Positions 9,670-17,102 of a stretch of 47,658 bases of DNA are shown here, piece by piece. The stretch's first letter is position 1, and each line of letters begins with the position of its first letter. The stretch covers positions 1-47,658 of the forward strand of contig WGOD01000006.1 of the NCBI GenBank assembly GCA_016124205.1, read 5' to 3'. The position numbers were made by a program, and so were the translations under genes. This DNA is from Alphaproteobacteria bacterium. GTDB lineage: Bacteria > Pseudomonadota > Alphaproteobacteria > Caulobacterales > Maricaulaceae. Under the pieces are notes generated by a model that did not search any database, had not been told where the DNA came from, and saw only the letters and a program-made list of their open reading frames with translations.

Positions 9670-10140
9670 TTAATCACGGTGATATGGCATTCCTGCAAGA
9701 ATCGAGACGCCGCGATAGAGCTGTTCGGCCAGCATGACGCGGACCAGCTTGTGCGGCCAGACCGTCTTGCCATAGGCGAGAACGAGATCGGGCTGGGGCA
9801 GGACGCTGCGGTCGAGCCCGTCCGCGCCGCCGATCAGGAAGACGGTTTCGCGCAGGCCTTCATCCCGCCAGCCGCCGATCTTCGCTGCGAAGTCGCGCGC
9901 GGTCAGATCCTTGCCGCGCTCGTCGAGGAAGACGCATCTCGCGCCCGCCGGAATGGCGTCGGCGAGCGCTTTCGACTCCGCTGAGCGATCGGTCAGCGAC
10001 CGGTTGTCGATTTCGTTTTCGCCGGCCGGCCCGAGGCCGATGGCCCGGCCCGCTGCCGTGGCGCGGGACAGGTAGTCATCGACGAGCTCGCGCTCGGGAC
10101 CGGACCGGACCCGGCTGATCGCCGTGATCGTCAAGCGCAA
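9670..10140 (-). CDS. rlmH: 23S rRNA (pseudouridine1915-N3)-methyltransferase RlmH
   Basis: RlmH is a SPOUT-class methyltransferase that modifies pseudouridine 1915 of 23S rRNA on assembled 70S ribosomes, using S-adenosylmethionine. The 156-residue protein shows the SPOUT knot elements FLIGGADGLD and the C-terminal LAEQLYRGVSILAGMPYHR, which carries the catalytic Tyr-His-Arg region. The start is read as TTG at 10140, because MRLTITAISRV aligns with the normal N-terminus of the family and no ATG is available in frame. It follows rsfS by 9 bases, the usual pairing. Confidence 0.94.
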   Translation of the reverse strand: MRLTITAISRVRSGPERELVDDYLSRATAAGRAIGLGPAGENEIDNRSLTDRSAESKALADAIPAGARCVFLDERGKDLTARDFAAKIGGWRDEGLRETVFLIGGADGLDRSVLPQPDLVLAYGKTVWPHKLVRVMLAEQLYRGVSILAGMPYHRD

Positions 10141-10149
10141 ACCGGCCGC

Positions 10150-10557
10150 CTAGTGCTTGGACTTGGCAGGTTCGGGTTCGACCGACCAGAGCTTTTCCAG
10201 ATTGTAGAAGCTGCGGACTTCCGGCCGGAACAGGTGGACGACCACGTCGCCGGCATCGATCAGCACCCAGTCGCAGGCCGGCAGGCCCTCCACACGGGGG
10301 CTGCGCCCGGATTCCTTGAGCTTCGTCATCAGGTGGTCGGCGACGGCGCCGACATGGCGCGCCGAACGGCCCGACGCGATGACCATCGCATCGGTTACGG
10401 ACGATTTTCCACGCAGATCGATGGCAATGATGTCCTCGGCCTTGTCGCCGTCCAGGACGTCCAGAACGAGCGCTTCCAGCGCTTCGCTCGATTCCGCATC
10501 ACCGGTGACTTTCACGGGGGCGTTCTCTTCACCCTCGTTCCGGCGGCTCTGTTCCAT
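10150..10557 (-). CDS. rsfS: Ribosomal silencing factor RsfS
   Basis: RsfS binds ribosomal protein L14 and blocks subunit joining when nutrients are scarce. The 135-residue protein contains the DUF143 core: VLDVLDGDKAEDIIAIDLRG, TDAMVIASGRSARHVGAVAD, CDWVLIDAGDVVVHLF and RSFYNLEKLW. I start it at the ATG at 10557. The same frame is open further upstream (to 10671) but that part overlaps egtD and looks non-conserved. A GAGGAG lies rather far (about 14 bases) upstream, so the exact start is less certain than the identity. Confidence 0.92.
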   Translation of the reverse strand: MEQSRRNEGEENAPVKVTGDAESSEALEALVLDVLDGDKAEDIIAIDLRGKSSVTDAMVIASGRSARHVGAVADHLMTKLKESGRSPRVEGLPACDWVLIDAGDVVVHLFRPEVRSFYNLEKLWSVEPEPAKSKH

Positions 10558-10603
10558 GCTCAGCGTACCGACTCCTCTGTCGCCATAGGCAGAGGCAAGT
10601 CTA

Positions 10604-11605
10604 TCACGCTTCGCCGCCACGTTCGAGCCAGTAGAGCGTGAAGTGTTCAGCGGGGTCCGACCAGGTGTCACGCACGCTCAGGCCCGCCTTCCGGGCCAGG
10701 GCCGTGAAGCTTTCGACGCTGAATTTGTGGGAGTTTTCGGTGTGGATGGTCTCCCCCTCACGCATCTCGAAGCGCTCTCCCGACACGGTGAAGGCGACAT
10801 CGCGTTTCGCCTCGAGGTGCATTTCGATCCGCGCCTTGTCGTCATTCCAGATGGCCCGGTGGCGGAAATCCGCCGGATCGACATCGCTGTCCAGCTCGCG
10901 GGCGATGCGTTTGAGGAGGTTCAGATTGAAGGCGGCCGTGACGCCTTCGGCATCGTCATAGGCGGCTTTCAGGATCGCCGTGTCCTTGATCCGGTCGGCC
11001 CCGAGCAGCAGGGCATCGCCCGGGCGGAGCCAGGAGCGGATATTTTTCAGCACCTGAACCGCCTGCTCGGGTTCGAAATTGCCGATGGTCGAGCCGGGGA
11101 AGAAGACGAGGCGGTGCCCCTCCGGAATATCGAGCTCTGTCAGGTCGAGGGGGACGGTGAAGTCCGCGCAGACTGCGCCGACGAACAGGCCGGGGTGGTC
11201 GGCGGCGAGGTCGCGGCAGGCCGCGATCAGATGCTCTTTCGAGATGTCGGAGCCGATATAGGCCTTGGGCCGATCGAGCGCGCGCAGCAATGTCGAGATC
11301 TTCACCGAAGAGCCGGATCCCGGTTCGATCACGATCGCGCCCGGACCGGCGCGTTCGGCGATCTCCGGCGCGATCCGTTCGAGGATCGAGAGCTCGGTGC
11401 GGGTGACATAGTATTCCGGCGTCGCCGTGATGGCGTCGAACAGGGACGAACCGTCCTCGTCGTAGAAATATTTCGGCGGGATGGTGCGTGGCCGCGCCTT
11501 CAACCCGTTCAGGACATCGCTTCGGAAGTCCGCCACCGGCGGGTGAAGATCGACAAAGAAATCGAGCGGATCGTCCGGCGTGATCGCCGTCGCTGTATCG
11601 GTCAT
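10604..11605 (-). CDS. egtD: L-histidine N(alpha)-methyltransferase (EgtD)
   Basis: EgtD trimethylates histidine to hercynine, the first step of ergothioneine synthesis, using S-adenosylmethionine in the cytoplasm. The 333-residue protein matches the family throughout: PPKYFYDEDGSSLFDAI, TPEYYVTRTE, the SAM-binding EPGSGSS (94-100), FFPGSTIGNF, and the C-terminal ENSHKFSVESF. I use the ATG at 11605 rather than the TTG one codon upstream. The usual partner egtB is not in this window, so either it is encoded elsewhere or hercynine is the end product. The gene interrupts the common nadD-rsfS order. Confidence 0.93.
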   Translation of the reverse strand: MTDTATAITPDDPLDFFVDLHPPVADFRSDVLNGLKARPRTIPPKYFYDEDGSSLFDAITATPEYYVTRTELSILERIAPEIAERAGPGAIVIEPGSGSSVKISTLLRALDRPKAYIGSDISKEHLIAACRDLAADHPGLFVGAVCADFTVPLDLTELDIPEGHRLVFFPGSTIGNFEPEQAVQVLKNIRSWLRPGDALLLGADRIKDTAILKAAYDDAEGVTAAFNLNLLKRIARELDSDVDPADFRHRAIWNDDKARIEMHLEAKRDVAFTVSGERFEMREGETIHTENSHKFSVESFTALARKAGLSVRDTWSDPAEHFTLYWLERGGEA

Positions 11606-11645
11606 CAAAGTCTCGTTCAGGCGGAGGCTGCGGCCAGAAGGGCGG

Positions 11646-12292
11646 TCAGGCCTCGCCGCGCAGGCGAGACGATGACTCCTTATGTAGAGGCTCGACGAGA
11701 TAGGTCCACCCCGGCGCGCCCCGAGCCATCAACGCGCTGGCGCGATTGTCGTTGCAGCGCGTGTGCGAAAAAGCGCGCGCGGTCAGCGACAGGCGGGCGC
11801 GGATCGGGTCCTGCGGTCGTGCGACGACAGCGACCGGGACAGTTCCCAGGATGTCGCGCCATCGGGCCCAGCGGTGGAAGCCCTTCAGATTGTCGGCGCC
11901 CATGATCCAGACGAAGTCCACCTGCGGGTAGCGATTCACAAGGGCTTCGATGACGTCCGCGGTCAGTCGGGCGCCCAGCCGCACCTCGATGTCGGTGACG
12001 ACCATGCCGGGATCGCGTGCGAGCGACTTCACGCCCTCGAAGCGGCGCAGGAAATCTCCCGCGGTCCGGTTCTTCAGCGGGTTCTGCGGCGAGACGAGCC
12101 ACCAGACCCGGTCGAGCCCGAGGCGGCGCATCGCGACGCGGGCGGCGTGCAGATGCCCCTCATGCGGCGGGTCGAAACTGCCCCCGAACAGGCCGACCCG
12201 CAGGCCGGGCGCGAGCGCCTCGCCATGCAGGGGCGGCGCTGCACGGCCGCGGCGCGTCAACGCGCCAAAGCGGACGGGAGCAGAGCGCCGCA

Positions 12293-12293
<1 letters not shown>
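11646..12293 (-). CDS. nadD: Nicotinate-nucleotide adenylyltransferase
   Basis: NadD joins nicotinate mononucleotide and ATP to form deamido-NAD. The 215-residue protein has the nucleotidyl-transferase signature GLFGGSFDPPHEGH at residues 34-47, WLVSPQNPLK, DFVWIMGADNL, and the C-terminal SSSRLR in place of the common SSTxIR. About 30 N-terminal residues precede the core, somewhat longer than usual; an internal start is possible. Its ATG shares one base with the obgE stop (TGATG), so the two are translationally coupled. The proBA genes that often lie between obgE and nadD in related bacteria are absent. Confidence 0.94.
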
Positions 12294-13375
<1,082 letters not shown>

Positions 13376-13430
13376 CTATAGACGTTTGACGGGATTTTGA
13401 CAGTGGTGAGCATAAGTCGCTCTGGCTCGG

Positions 13431-13973
13431 CTACAGCGCCATCGCCACCCGGCGGCAGGGCGCTTTCGCCATCCGGCCGAAGCTGAACAGGTCGATCGTC
13501 TCGCCGGTCGGTGCGAAGCCGAGCTTGTCGAGCACGCGCGCCGAGGCCGGATTGTCGAGGAAATTGCCCGCTGTCAGTCGCGCAACGCCCCGCGTGCGCG
13601 CCGCGGCGATCATGGCGCGAGCCGCCTCGGTCACATAGCCCTGTCCCCACGCGGAGGGGGCCATCCAGTAACCGAGGTCGAACACGCCGTCTCCCGCATC
13701 GTCGATGCCGATGATGCCATAGCGATCGCCGGTCTCGCGCGAGGTGATCAGCCGGACCACGCATCGTCCGGTGCGTTCACCGAGGATGGTGCGCGTGACG
13801 AAGATCTCGGCGGCCAGCACGGGAAAGCGCGCGGGGACACGTGCAATCATCCGGCAGATTTCCGGTTTCGACGCTGTCGCTGCCAGAAAGCCTGCATCGT
13901 CCTGCGTCAATTGCCGCAGGCTCAGCCGGTCCGTTTCTATGGGCGTGTGCCCGAGTGCTGTCGCCGTCGTCAT
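13431..13973 (-). CDS. GNAT family N-acetyltransferase (RimJ/RimL-like)
   Basis: This 180-residue protein resembles the GNAT_3 group that includes ribosomal-protein and antibiotic N-acetyltransferases. It shows [15 protein letters not shown] at the N-terminus, the [17 protein letters not shown] acetyl-CoA-binding segment and the [13 protein letters not shown] motif near the C-terminus. The acceptor substrate cannot be told from sequence. Genes of this type often lie between rpmA and obgE in alphaproteobacteria. A terminator lies between rpmA and this gene, so it is likely to be expressed partly from its own promoter. Confidence 0.85.
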   Translation of the reverse strand: MTTATALGHTPIETDRLSLRQLTQDDAGFLAATASKPEICRMIARVPARFPVLAAEIFVTRTILGERTGRCVVRLITSRETGDRYGIIGIDDAGDGVFDLGYWMAPSAWGQGYVTEAARAMIAAARTRGVARLTAGNFLDNPASARVLDKLGFAPTGETIDLFSFGRMAKAPCRRVAMAL

Positions 13974-13996
13974 GTCCGCCTCGCGAGGGACGGGGA

Positions 13997-14030
13997 AAGA
14001 AAAAGGGGAGGCGGGCGTCCCGTCTCCCCT
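13997..14030 (-). terminator. Rho-independent terminator after rpmA
   Basis: Read on the - strand, a 12-bp stem (AGGGGAGACGGG with CCCGCCTCCCCT, one G-T wobble) closes a 3-base loop. It is followed by TTTTTCTTT. It lies 55 bases downstream of the rpmA stop and ends the rplU-rpmA transcript. Confidence 0.8.
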
Positions 14031-14084
14031 TCGCTTTCCTGCTGCCGGGCCGCCCCCTTTGGAGCTGCCCGCAATGCGGACAGC

Positions 14085-14351
14085 CTATTTCTTGTCGCCA
14101 GCCGGAAGAATGGCGACGAAAGCCTTGCCGTTGGCCTTTTTCGAGAAGGCGACATGGCCTTCCACGAGCGCGAACAGGGTGTGGTCCTTGCCCATGCCGA
14201 CATTGTCGCCCGGGTTGAACTTGGTGCCGCGCTGGCGAACGATGATGTTGCCCGGAATGACGTGCTCGCCACCGAACTTCTTGACGCCCAGGCGCCGGCC
14301 TTCCGAGTCGCGGCCGTTACGCGACGAGCCGCCTGCTTTTTTGTGAGCCAT
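14085..14351 (-). CDS. rpmA: 50S ribosomal protein L27
   Basis: This 88-residue protein is bacterial L27, whose flexible N-terminus reaches the peptidyl-transferase centre. It begins [20 protein letters not shown] with the invariant glycine-rich and basic stretch, and continues with [20 protein letters not shown]. No N-terminal extension of the cleaved Firmicutes type is present. The start lies 3 bases after the rplU stop, the universal rplU-rpmA pairing. Confidence 0.97.
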   Translation of the reverse strand: MAHKKAGGSSRNGRDSEGRRLGVKKFGGEHVIPGNIIVRQRGTKFNPGDNVGMGKDHTLFALVEGHVAFSKKANGKAFVAILPAGDKK

Positions 14352-14354
14352 GGG

Positions 14355-14813
14355 TTAGTCCTCTTTCTTCGCGGCGGCCTTTTTCGGCGCTGCCTTCTTC
14401 GCTGCCGGCTTCTTGGCCGCAGCCTTCTTCTCGGCCGGCTTGTCGTCGGCTTTCGCTTCGGTCTTCGGTTCGGCCTTCTTCGCGGTCGCCTTCTTGGCGC
14501 CCGGCTCAAGGATCTCCGAGATACGGATCAGGCTCTGCCACTGACGGTGGCCAGCCTTGCGGCGGTAATTCTGGCGGCGGCGCTTCTTGAAGACGATGAT
14601 CTTCTTGCCGCGATTGGTCTCGACCAGCTCACCGGTCACGGTGGCACCGTCGATCAGCGGCGCGCCGACGGTGACGCCCTTGTCGCCACCCATCATCAGC
14701 ACCTGATCGAAAGTGAGGCTGTCGCCGGCTTCGCCGTCGAGCTTTTCAACGAGGATCTCGTCGCCGGGAGCGACCCGGTACTGCTTTCCGCCTGTCTGAA
14801 TGACAGCGAACAT
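14355..14813 (-). CDS. rplU: 50S ribosomal protein L21 with Lys/Ala-rich C-terminal tail
   Basis: L21 binds 23S rRNA domain II near L20. The ATG at 14813 is chosen because it has an AAAGGA ribosome site 6 bases upstream and begins MFAVIQTGGKQYRV, the standard N-terminus. The frame is open 30 codons further upstream, but that part does not look conserved. The core (1-104) includes FKKRRRQNYRRKAGHRQ. Residues 105-152 are an added tail almost entirely of Lys, Ala, Pro and Glu, like histone H1-type tails. Extended L21 proteins are known in alphaproteobacteria; this is a marked example. Confidence 0.95.
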   Translation of the reverse strand: MFAVIQTGGKQYRVAPGDEILVEKLDGEAGDSLTFDQVLMMGGDKGVTVGAPLIDGATVTGELVETNRGKKIIVFKKRRRQNYRRKAGHRQWQSLIRISEILEPGAKKATAKKAEPKTEAKADDKPAEKKAAAKKPAAKKAAPKKAAAKKED

Positions 14814-14901
14814 GGTGTGTCCTTTCATCCGGCCAGTCCCGGCAAGCCTGCCGGAAGGGCCCTTTTTCTTCGGCGCATTCTTGTGATCGCGCCGTTGCAA
14901 C

Positions 14902-14938
14902 AAAAATGCGAAGCCCGCCCCCGGTTAAGGGCGCGGGC
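14902..14938 (-). terminator. Rho-independent terminator after the lipoprotein cluster
   Basis: On the - strand, GCCCGCGCCC and GGGGGCGGGC form a 10-bp stem with one internal mismatch around a 6-base loop. A short spacer and ATTTTTGTT follow. It lies about 70 bases downstream of the last lipoprotein gene and upstream of rplU, so it separates the two units. Confidence 0.65.
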
Positions 14939-15006
14939 CCCAGACGCGCGCACATACACGCGCGATACCTCTGGAGTCAACCGAAAGACCGCATTGCAGG
15001 CGGCTT

Positions 15007-15300
15007 CTAGCCGCCCCGGCCATCGGGGTTGATCCGCAGGTGACGGACCGATTCCTCGGCGAACATTTCGTCCGCTTCGCGTTCGAGGGCATCCCGCTCT
15101 GCACGGGTCATGCACACGCGGCGCGGAATCATCTGCCCCGTAATCCGCTCATTCCGGCAGATCAATTCGTCCGGACTCCCGGGCTCGACCGCGGCATTTC
15201 CCGCGACCCGGTCATTCATCGTCATACGATCCGGATCGGACGCACAGGCCGACACAATGGCGGCAAGGCCGGCCGCCACCAGAATTCGGGCTATAGGCAT
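15007..15300 (-). CDS. Small lipoprotein of tandem family, copy 1 (subtype A)
   Basis: This 97-residue protein has a lipoprotein signal (MPIARILVAAGLAAIVSAC, lipobox VSAC, Cys19). The mature part carries the family core CRNERITGQMIPRRVC, i.e. C-x14-C with TG and RVC, then a helical Glu/Arg-rich end (RAERDALEREADEMF). It is the most distal of four tandem paralogues and closest to the copy just upstream. I know this C...TG...RVC.T pattern from uncharacterised alphaproteobacterial proteins; the function is unknown. A GGGAGG ribosome site precedes the ATG. Confidence 0.8.
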   Translation of the reverse strand: MPIARILVAAGLAAIVSACASDPDRMTMNDRVAGNAAVEPGSPDELICRNERITGQMIPRRVCMTRAERDALEREADEMFAEESVRHLRINPDGRGG

Positions 15301-15377
15301 GTAGTAAACCTCCCTGTCGTGGTTTCTACGGTCCCTATTCTGGTGGCCGACGCATGACGCGTCCTGGGCCGAATGCC

Positions 15378-15671
15378 TTACTGGCCGCCCGACGGATTGA
15401 TCCGCAGGTGGCGGGCCGACTCGTCGCGGAAGGTTTCGTCCGCACGGTCTTCCATTGCCTGACGCTCGGCGCGGGTCATGCAGACCCGGCGCGGAATCAT
15501 CTGGCCGGTGACGCGCTCGTTGCGGCAGATCATCTCGTTGGGATCGCCATCTTCCAGATTGGCATTTTCCGCGACCATGTCGTTCTGGGTCGGCGTGCCG
15601 TCACCGGTGGTGGCGCAAGCAGAGAGCAGGGCCGCGAGGCCGGCTGCCGCGAGAAGTTTGGTAAGACGCAT
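15378..15671 (-). CDS. Small lipoprotein of tandem family, copy 2 (subtype A)
   Basis: This 97-residue protein starts at the ATG at 15671, which has an AGAGGGGG ribosome site and opens a lipoprotein signal ending LLSAC. The frame is open to 15833 but the extra 54 residues are not conserved and overlap the next paralogue. The core CRNERVTGQMIPRRVC and the end ESARHLRINP are nearly the same as in copy 1. The spacing of the two cysteines (x14) is shared with all four copies. Probably anchored to a membrane facing the periplasm; no partner is visible. Confidence 0.8.
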   Translation of the reverse strand: MRLTKLLAAAGLAALLSACATTGDGTPTQNDMVAENANLEDGDPNEMICRNERVTGQMIPRRVCMTRAERQAMEDRADETFRDESARHLRINPSGGQ

Positions 15672-15730
15672 GATTTCCCCCTCTTGGGACAGTTGTGCGG
15701 CCGGGGCCCGGTCAGCCCCGGTCCTTCGGA

Positions 15731-16030
15731 TTATTGTCCGCCCGTACCGGACGGGGTCGGGCCCTGATCCGGCATGATGCGATTCTGAGAATCCTGAGCG
15801 GCCTGGCGCGCATTCTCCTCGATCAATTCCCATTCGCGCTCGGTCCGGCAGACACGCTCGGTAAAGCGCGAACCGGTTTCGCGGATGCGCTCGCAGCGCA
15901 CACGGTCGCCGTCCTCGTTGACGCCGGTCACCGTGCCTTCTTCACGGGCCTGTTGATAAGACGTGTCGCCGCCCTCGGTCGTTGCGCACGCCGCAACGAG
16001 CAGACCCGCCGCCAGAACCACAATACGCAT
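15731..16030 (-). CDS. Small lipoprotein of tandem family, copy 3 (subtype B)
   Basis: This 99-residue protein begins MRIVVLAAGLLVAACATTEGG, with lipobox VAAC. I chose the ATG at 16030: the GAGGGG ribosome site is 8 bases upstream of it but only 2 bases from the alternative ATG at 16036. The core is CERIRETGSRFTERVC, again C-x14-C, followed by a helical WELIEENARQAAQDSQ. It is most like copy 4. A 51-base stretch (15785-15835) is identical to copy 4 except for one base. Confidence 0.8.
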   Translation of the reverse strand: MRIVVLAAGLLVAACATTEGGDTSYQQAREEGTVTGVNEDGDRVRCERIRETGSRFTERVCRTEREWELIEENARQAAQDSQNRIMPDQGPTPSGTGGQ

Positions 16031-16140
16031 ATGCATTTCCCCTCAAGCCAGTGGCCAAATGGCACGATTGTGCAGTGCCGAAAGACGTAACTCTAATCGC
16101 ACGCTGAGGGTGCCGTCACCCGGAAACGCAGACATGACGG

Positions 16141-16178
16141 GAAATTCACACTTCACGAAACCGTGAAGTGTGAATTTC
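16141..16178. repeat. Perfect 17-bp inverted repeat between lipoprotein copies 4 and 3
   Basis: GAAATTCACACTTCACG and its exact reverse complement are separated by the 4 bases AAAC. The arms are AT-richer than the surroundings. No T-run follows on either strand, so it is not a standard terminator. It could be an attenuator, a processing hairpin that sets relative expression of copies 4 and 3, or a protein-binding palindrome. Confidence 0.85.
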
Positions 16179-16206
16179 GGCCTATGCGCGGCAGTCCGGC
16201 CGGGCG

Positions 16207-16506
16207 TCAGCAGTCGGGGACCGGGTTCTCGGGGGTCGGGCCACAATCGCGGGGATACCGGGCCTGAGAATCCTGAGCCGCCTGGCGCGCATTCTCCTCG
16301 ATCAATTCCCATTCATGCTCGGTATGGCAAACGCGTTGGGTGAAGCGCGATCCGGTTTCGCGGACCCGCTCGCAGCGGACGCGTTCGCCGTCCTCGTTGA
16401 TCCCGGTCACCCGGCCGGCGTCCTGTTCCGCCTGATAGGTGGTGTCCCCCGTGGTCGTTGCACACGCGGAAAGCGCAAACACCGCCATGATACCGAAACG
16501 TTTCAT
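16207..16506 (-). CDS. Small lipoprotein of tandem family, copy 4 (subtype B)
   Basis: This 99-residue protein has a lipoprotein signal (MKRFGIMAVFALSAC, lipobox LSAC) and the core CERVRETGSRFTQRVC. Unlike copy 3 it has two extra cysteines near the C-terminus (RDCGPTPENPVPDC). AAAGGG lies upstream of the ATG at a suitable distance. It is the first gene of the four-gene - strand series and is separated from copy 3 by 176 bases containing a perfect inverted repeat. Confidence 0.8.
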   Translation of the reverse strand: MKRFGIMAVFALSACATTTGDTTYQAEQDAGRVTGINEDGERVRCERVRETGSRFTQRVCHTEHEWELIEENARQAAQDSQARYPRDCGPTPENPVPDC

Positions 16507-16681
16507 ATCCAGCCCTTTCAGTTCAGCCCCTGACAGACCGGTCCCGAGAGGAAGGTTATGGGTCAGGGTGTGATGACGCCATACGGGCCGGGTTCACATC
16601 CATGTGATGACCACGGTAAAACCGCAGTCAGACAGGCTTGATCGGCGCAATTCGCTTCTATAGGTTCCGCCGAACCCCCGC

Positions 16682-16773
<92 letters not shown>

Positions 16774-16917
16774 GCTTTCCCGTAAAATCAGAGACTTTCC
16801 CAACGGGGATGTTCCGCCGCGTTTCCGGCGGTTAGCGACGCGCTGCGTCCGCAGAGACCTGCCAACTCAGCGAACATCGCCCAGAAAGGCACTGTCAGAG
16901 GACATGCGGCGTTAGCG

Positions 16918-16975
16918 GGTTCGCCGCCATTTTGAACGGATGACCCAAAACCCGTTTCGATATTCCGAGAGCCGC
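16918..16975 (+). mobile_element. Remnant of an IS6-like element, left end and transposase start
   Basis: The stretch GGTTCGCCGCCATTTTGAAC followed by GGATGACC resembles an element end plus a transposase start codon at 16940. It reads MTQNPFRYSES, like the N-terminus (M-T-x-N-P-F-R-Y) of IS6-family transposases from alphaproteobacteria. After about 12 codons the match is lost. The first 26 bases match the right-hand remnant at 29848 at 22 positions, and all four differences are transitions. Only this end survives; family assignment rests on remembered sequences and the longer right-hand remnant. Confidence 0.5.
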
Positions 16976-17023
16976 TGCTGTCGGTGTGCGGTGCACCCGA
17001 ATTGTGGTCCGTCATCGTGAAGT

Positions 17024-17050
17024 GGGAGGATCGAATCCCGATCTCTCCCT
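17024..17050 (+). other. Possible decayed copy of the tRNA-Ser 3' end
   Basis: GGGAGGATCGAATCCCGATC followed by TCTCC resembles the T-loop and acceptor end of the tRNA-Ser at 16682: CGAATCCC and CTCTCC are shared at the same spacing. It does not fold as a T-arm. It could be an eroded attachment-site duplicate, or chance. It lies next to the end of the esterase operon. Confidence 0.25.
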
Positions 17051-17102
17051 GCGTCCGGTTCAGGGAGGGCCGGGAAGCCGCCCCAGCCAAGATGTCGACC
17101 GG

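Noticed and set aside
14814..14903. Longer N-terminus of L21 (30 extra codons), or a ribosomal leader structure there
   Set aside because: The extra residues are not L21-like and the ATG at 14813 has a good ribosome site; the short GC hairpins are not a leader I can name.
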